NCBI GenBank assembly: GCA_045534635.1
Contig: JAZSKB010000044.1
Coordinates: 1-64,000 of the forward strand
DNA length: 64,000 bases
From: UBA1205 sp045534635
GTDB taxonomy: Bacteria > Bacteroidota > Bacteroidia > Bacteroidales > WCHB1-69
Direction: 5' to 3'
Shown here: in pieces, positions 63,083 to 64,000 of the stretch
How the letters are laid out: each line of letters begins with the position of its first letter
Numbering within the stretch: the first letter of the stretch is position 1
Program-made: the position numbers and the translations under genes
Notes under the pieces: model-generated
Seen by the model: only the letters and a program-made list of their open reading frames with translations
The model's database searches: none
What the model was told of the DNA's origin: nothing

Positions 63083-64000
63083 ATGTATAGTACTCCTGTT
63101 AATACTAAAAATAAGGTTTGGTTGCAAAACATCTATATTGCTTGTTTATTAAGTATTTGTGCTTACATTATCTTTTTCAAATCAGACAATAATGATTTCT
63201 CTTTCATTGTTCAAATTTCTAATTCATCAAAACTTTTGGCTATTGGTATTAAAGTGTTTACATTAGTTTTGTTGATATTAAATGCTGCAATTCTAAATTT
63301 TATACTCTTACAACATTCGTTAATTCCTTTGCGAAATTATCATTCTATAATTTTTTATTTTTTAAGCACTATTGCTTTTCCGACAAGTTTGTCATTTTCT
63401 GTCATGCTTGTTCAATTTGTATTTATTTTTCTATTAATCAATATATTATTTAATATTGATGAGATAAAAAATCAGAATTTTTTGTTTGGAATATTTGTTG
63501 GCAGTATTGCTTTAGTGCATAGTCCTTTATTATTTTTTATTTTGATATTTTATTTTGTTGCTATTATCAACCATTCTTTGAACATTCGTAATTTAATTAT
63601 GCCATTACTTGGCGTATTATTAGTAGGTGTTTATTATACTTCTTATTTATATATTATTGATACGCCTCAAATTTTCTCATTTTTGCTGGAAAAAATTAGT
63701 ACTGATTTTCACAATTCTATTACAATAACCAAATTATTACCAGAAATCACATGGCCTTTATTTCTGTTTTATTGTATTGTTTATATTATTGCTTTTATTT
63801 TTGTTGCAAAGAAATCATCGAATGTAACTATTTTTAAAAGAAAAAAATATTATACCGCACTGATACTCTGTGTAATATTGTTTATCTTGGCACTTTTTAT
63901 AGACAATGTAAATGGACTTATGTTATCTTATTTTATAATATCTGCTGTAATAATAATGACTTTAGCAAGAAATCATTATCGAAATTATAAAATACCTACT
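63083..64000 (+). CDS. Polytopic membrane protein (3' end beyond the window)
   Basis: ATG 63083 opens a frame that runs to the last base, 306 codons with no stop. It starts MYSTPVNTKNKVWLQNIYIA and has eight or more hydrophobic segments rich in Phe, Ile and Leu, for example SFSVMLVQFVFIFLLINILF, GIFVGSIALVHSPLLFF and NLIMPLLGVLLVGVYYTSYL. It may belong to a Bacteroidota DUF6427-like family of multi-pass inner-membrane proteins; I am not sure. It begins one base after the LD-carboxypeptidase stop, so the two are probably co-transcribed. Confidence 0.75.
   Translation, partial: MYSTPVNTKNKVWLQNIYIACLLSICAYIIFFKSDNNDFSFIVQISNSSKLLAIGIKVFTLVLLILNAAILNFILLQHSLIPLRNYHSIIFYFLSTIAFPTSLSFSVMLVQFVFIFLLINILFNIDEIKNQNFLFGIFVGSIALVHSPLLFFILIFYFVAIINHSLNIRNLIMPLLGVLLVGVYYTSYLYIIDTPQIFSFLLEKISTDFHNSITITKLLPEITWPLFLFYCIVYIIAFIFVAKKSSNVTIFKRKKYYTALILCVILFILALFIDNVNGLMLSYFIISAVIIMTLARNHYRNYKIPT

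Overview
This is an AT-rich chromosomal segment from an anaerobic or microaerobic member of the Bacteroidota, most likely Bacteroidales. The evidence is the recurring -7 promoter box TAnnTTTG (mostly TATCTTTGC) in front of genes, the near absence of Shine-Dalgarno sequences, a type IX secretion system gene (sprA) plus a probable C-terminal secretion domain at the left edge, and lineage-typical neighbourhoods: malic enzyme-ruvA-sprA, glycogen synthase-DUF4270-glmS, and bactofilin-AtpZ. EtfAB, butyrate kinase, HydF and Rex suggest fermentative redox metabolism. A di-heme peroxidase suggests some contact with oxygen or peroxide. The genus cannot be fixed from the sequence alone.

Layout. 1-7.5 kb: end of a secreted protein, etfBA, urocanate hydratase (minus strand), metK and pepD. 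7.6-10.4 kb: an accessory locus with a possible EVE-domain/nuclease protein and a frameshifted neighbour. 10.6-14.6 kb: glycogen synthase-like protein, DUF4270 lipoprotein and glmS. 14.6-22.5 kb: a membrane protein, a lipoprotein, an MsbA-like exporter, butyrate kinase, an ABC-2 permease, an SDR oxidoreductase and a DUF2851 protein. 22.5-24.0 kb (minus): PAS protein and cytochrome c peroxidase. 24.0-26.6 kb (minus): a TdeIII-like restriction-modification pair enclosed by a perfect 51-bp direct repeat. 26.9 kb: patatin-like lipase. 27.9-37.3 kb (minus): sprA, ruvA and malic enzyme. 37.4-39.0 kb (minus): two half-size ChrA proteins and a thioredoxin-like protein. 39.2-42.9 kb: rbfA, a LolC/E-like permease, apbE and recF, joined by overlaps. 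43-44.3 kb: an OmpH/Skp chaperone and rex. 44.3-48.4 kb (minus): an operon of beta-barrel protein, glycosyltransferase 9, queA and hydF. 48.6-52.2 kb (minus): aminotransferase, a membrane protein, atpZ, bactofilin and mtaB. 52.4-56.8 kb: an accessory island with two DUF1016 (YhcG-type) nucleases, each preceded by a decayed HTH gene, then a defence-type reverse transcriptase. 56.9-58.1 kb (minus): DMT protein and an N-acetylglucosamine-kinase-like protein. 58.1-59.1 kb: a regulator behind a dense array of TGTAAATTT sites. 59.2-64 kb: a YitT protein, metG, LD-carboxypeptidase and a membrane protein that runs off the edge.

Three separate loci look like anti-phage or selfish DNA. The restriction-modification pair appears to have inserted by long target duplication, so that both it and the downstream PAS-peroxidase operon now have the same promoter sequence. 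A 33/34 match to that promoter element also precedes the accessory locus at 7.6 kb. The island at 52-57 kb shows both decay (two HTH remnants) and diversification (palindromes inserted in frame at the same place in both nucleases). The reverse transcriptase is the best candidate for an uncharacterised defence system. No tRNA, rRNA, CRISPR array or intact transposase was seen.
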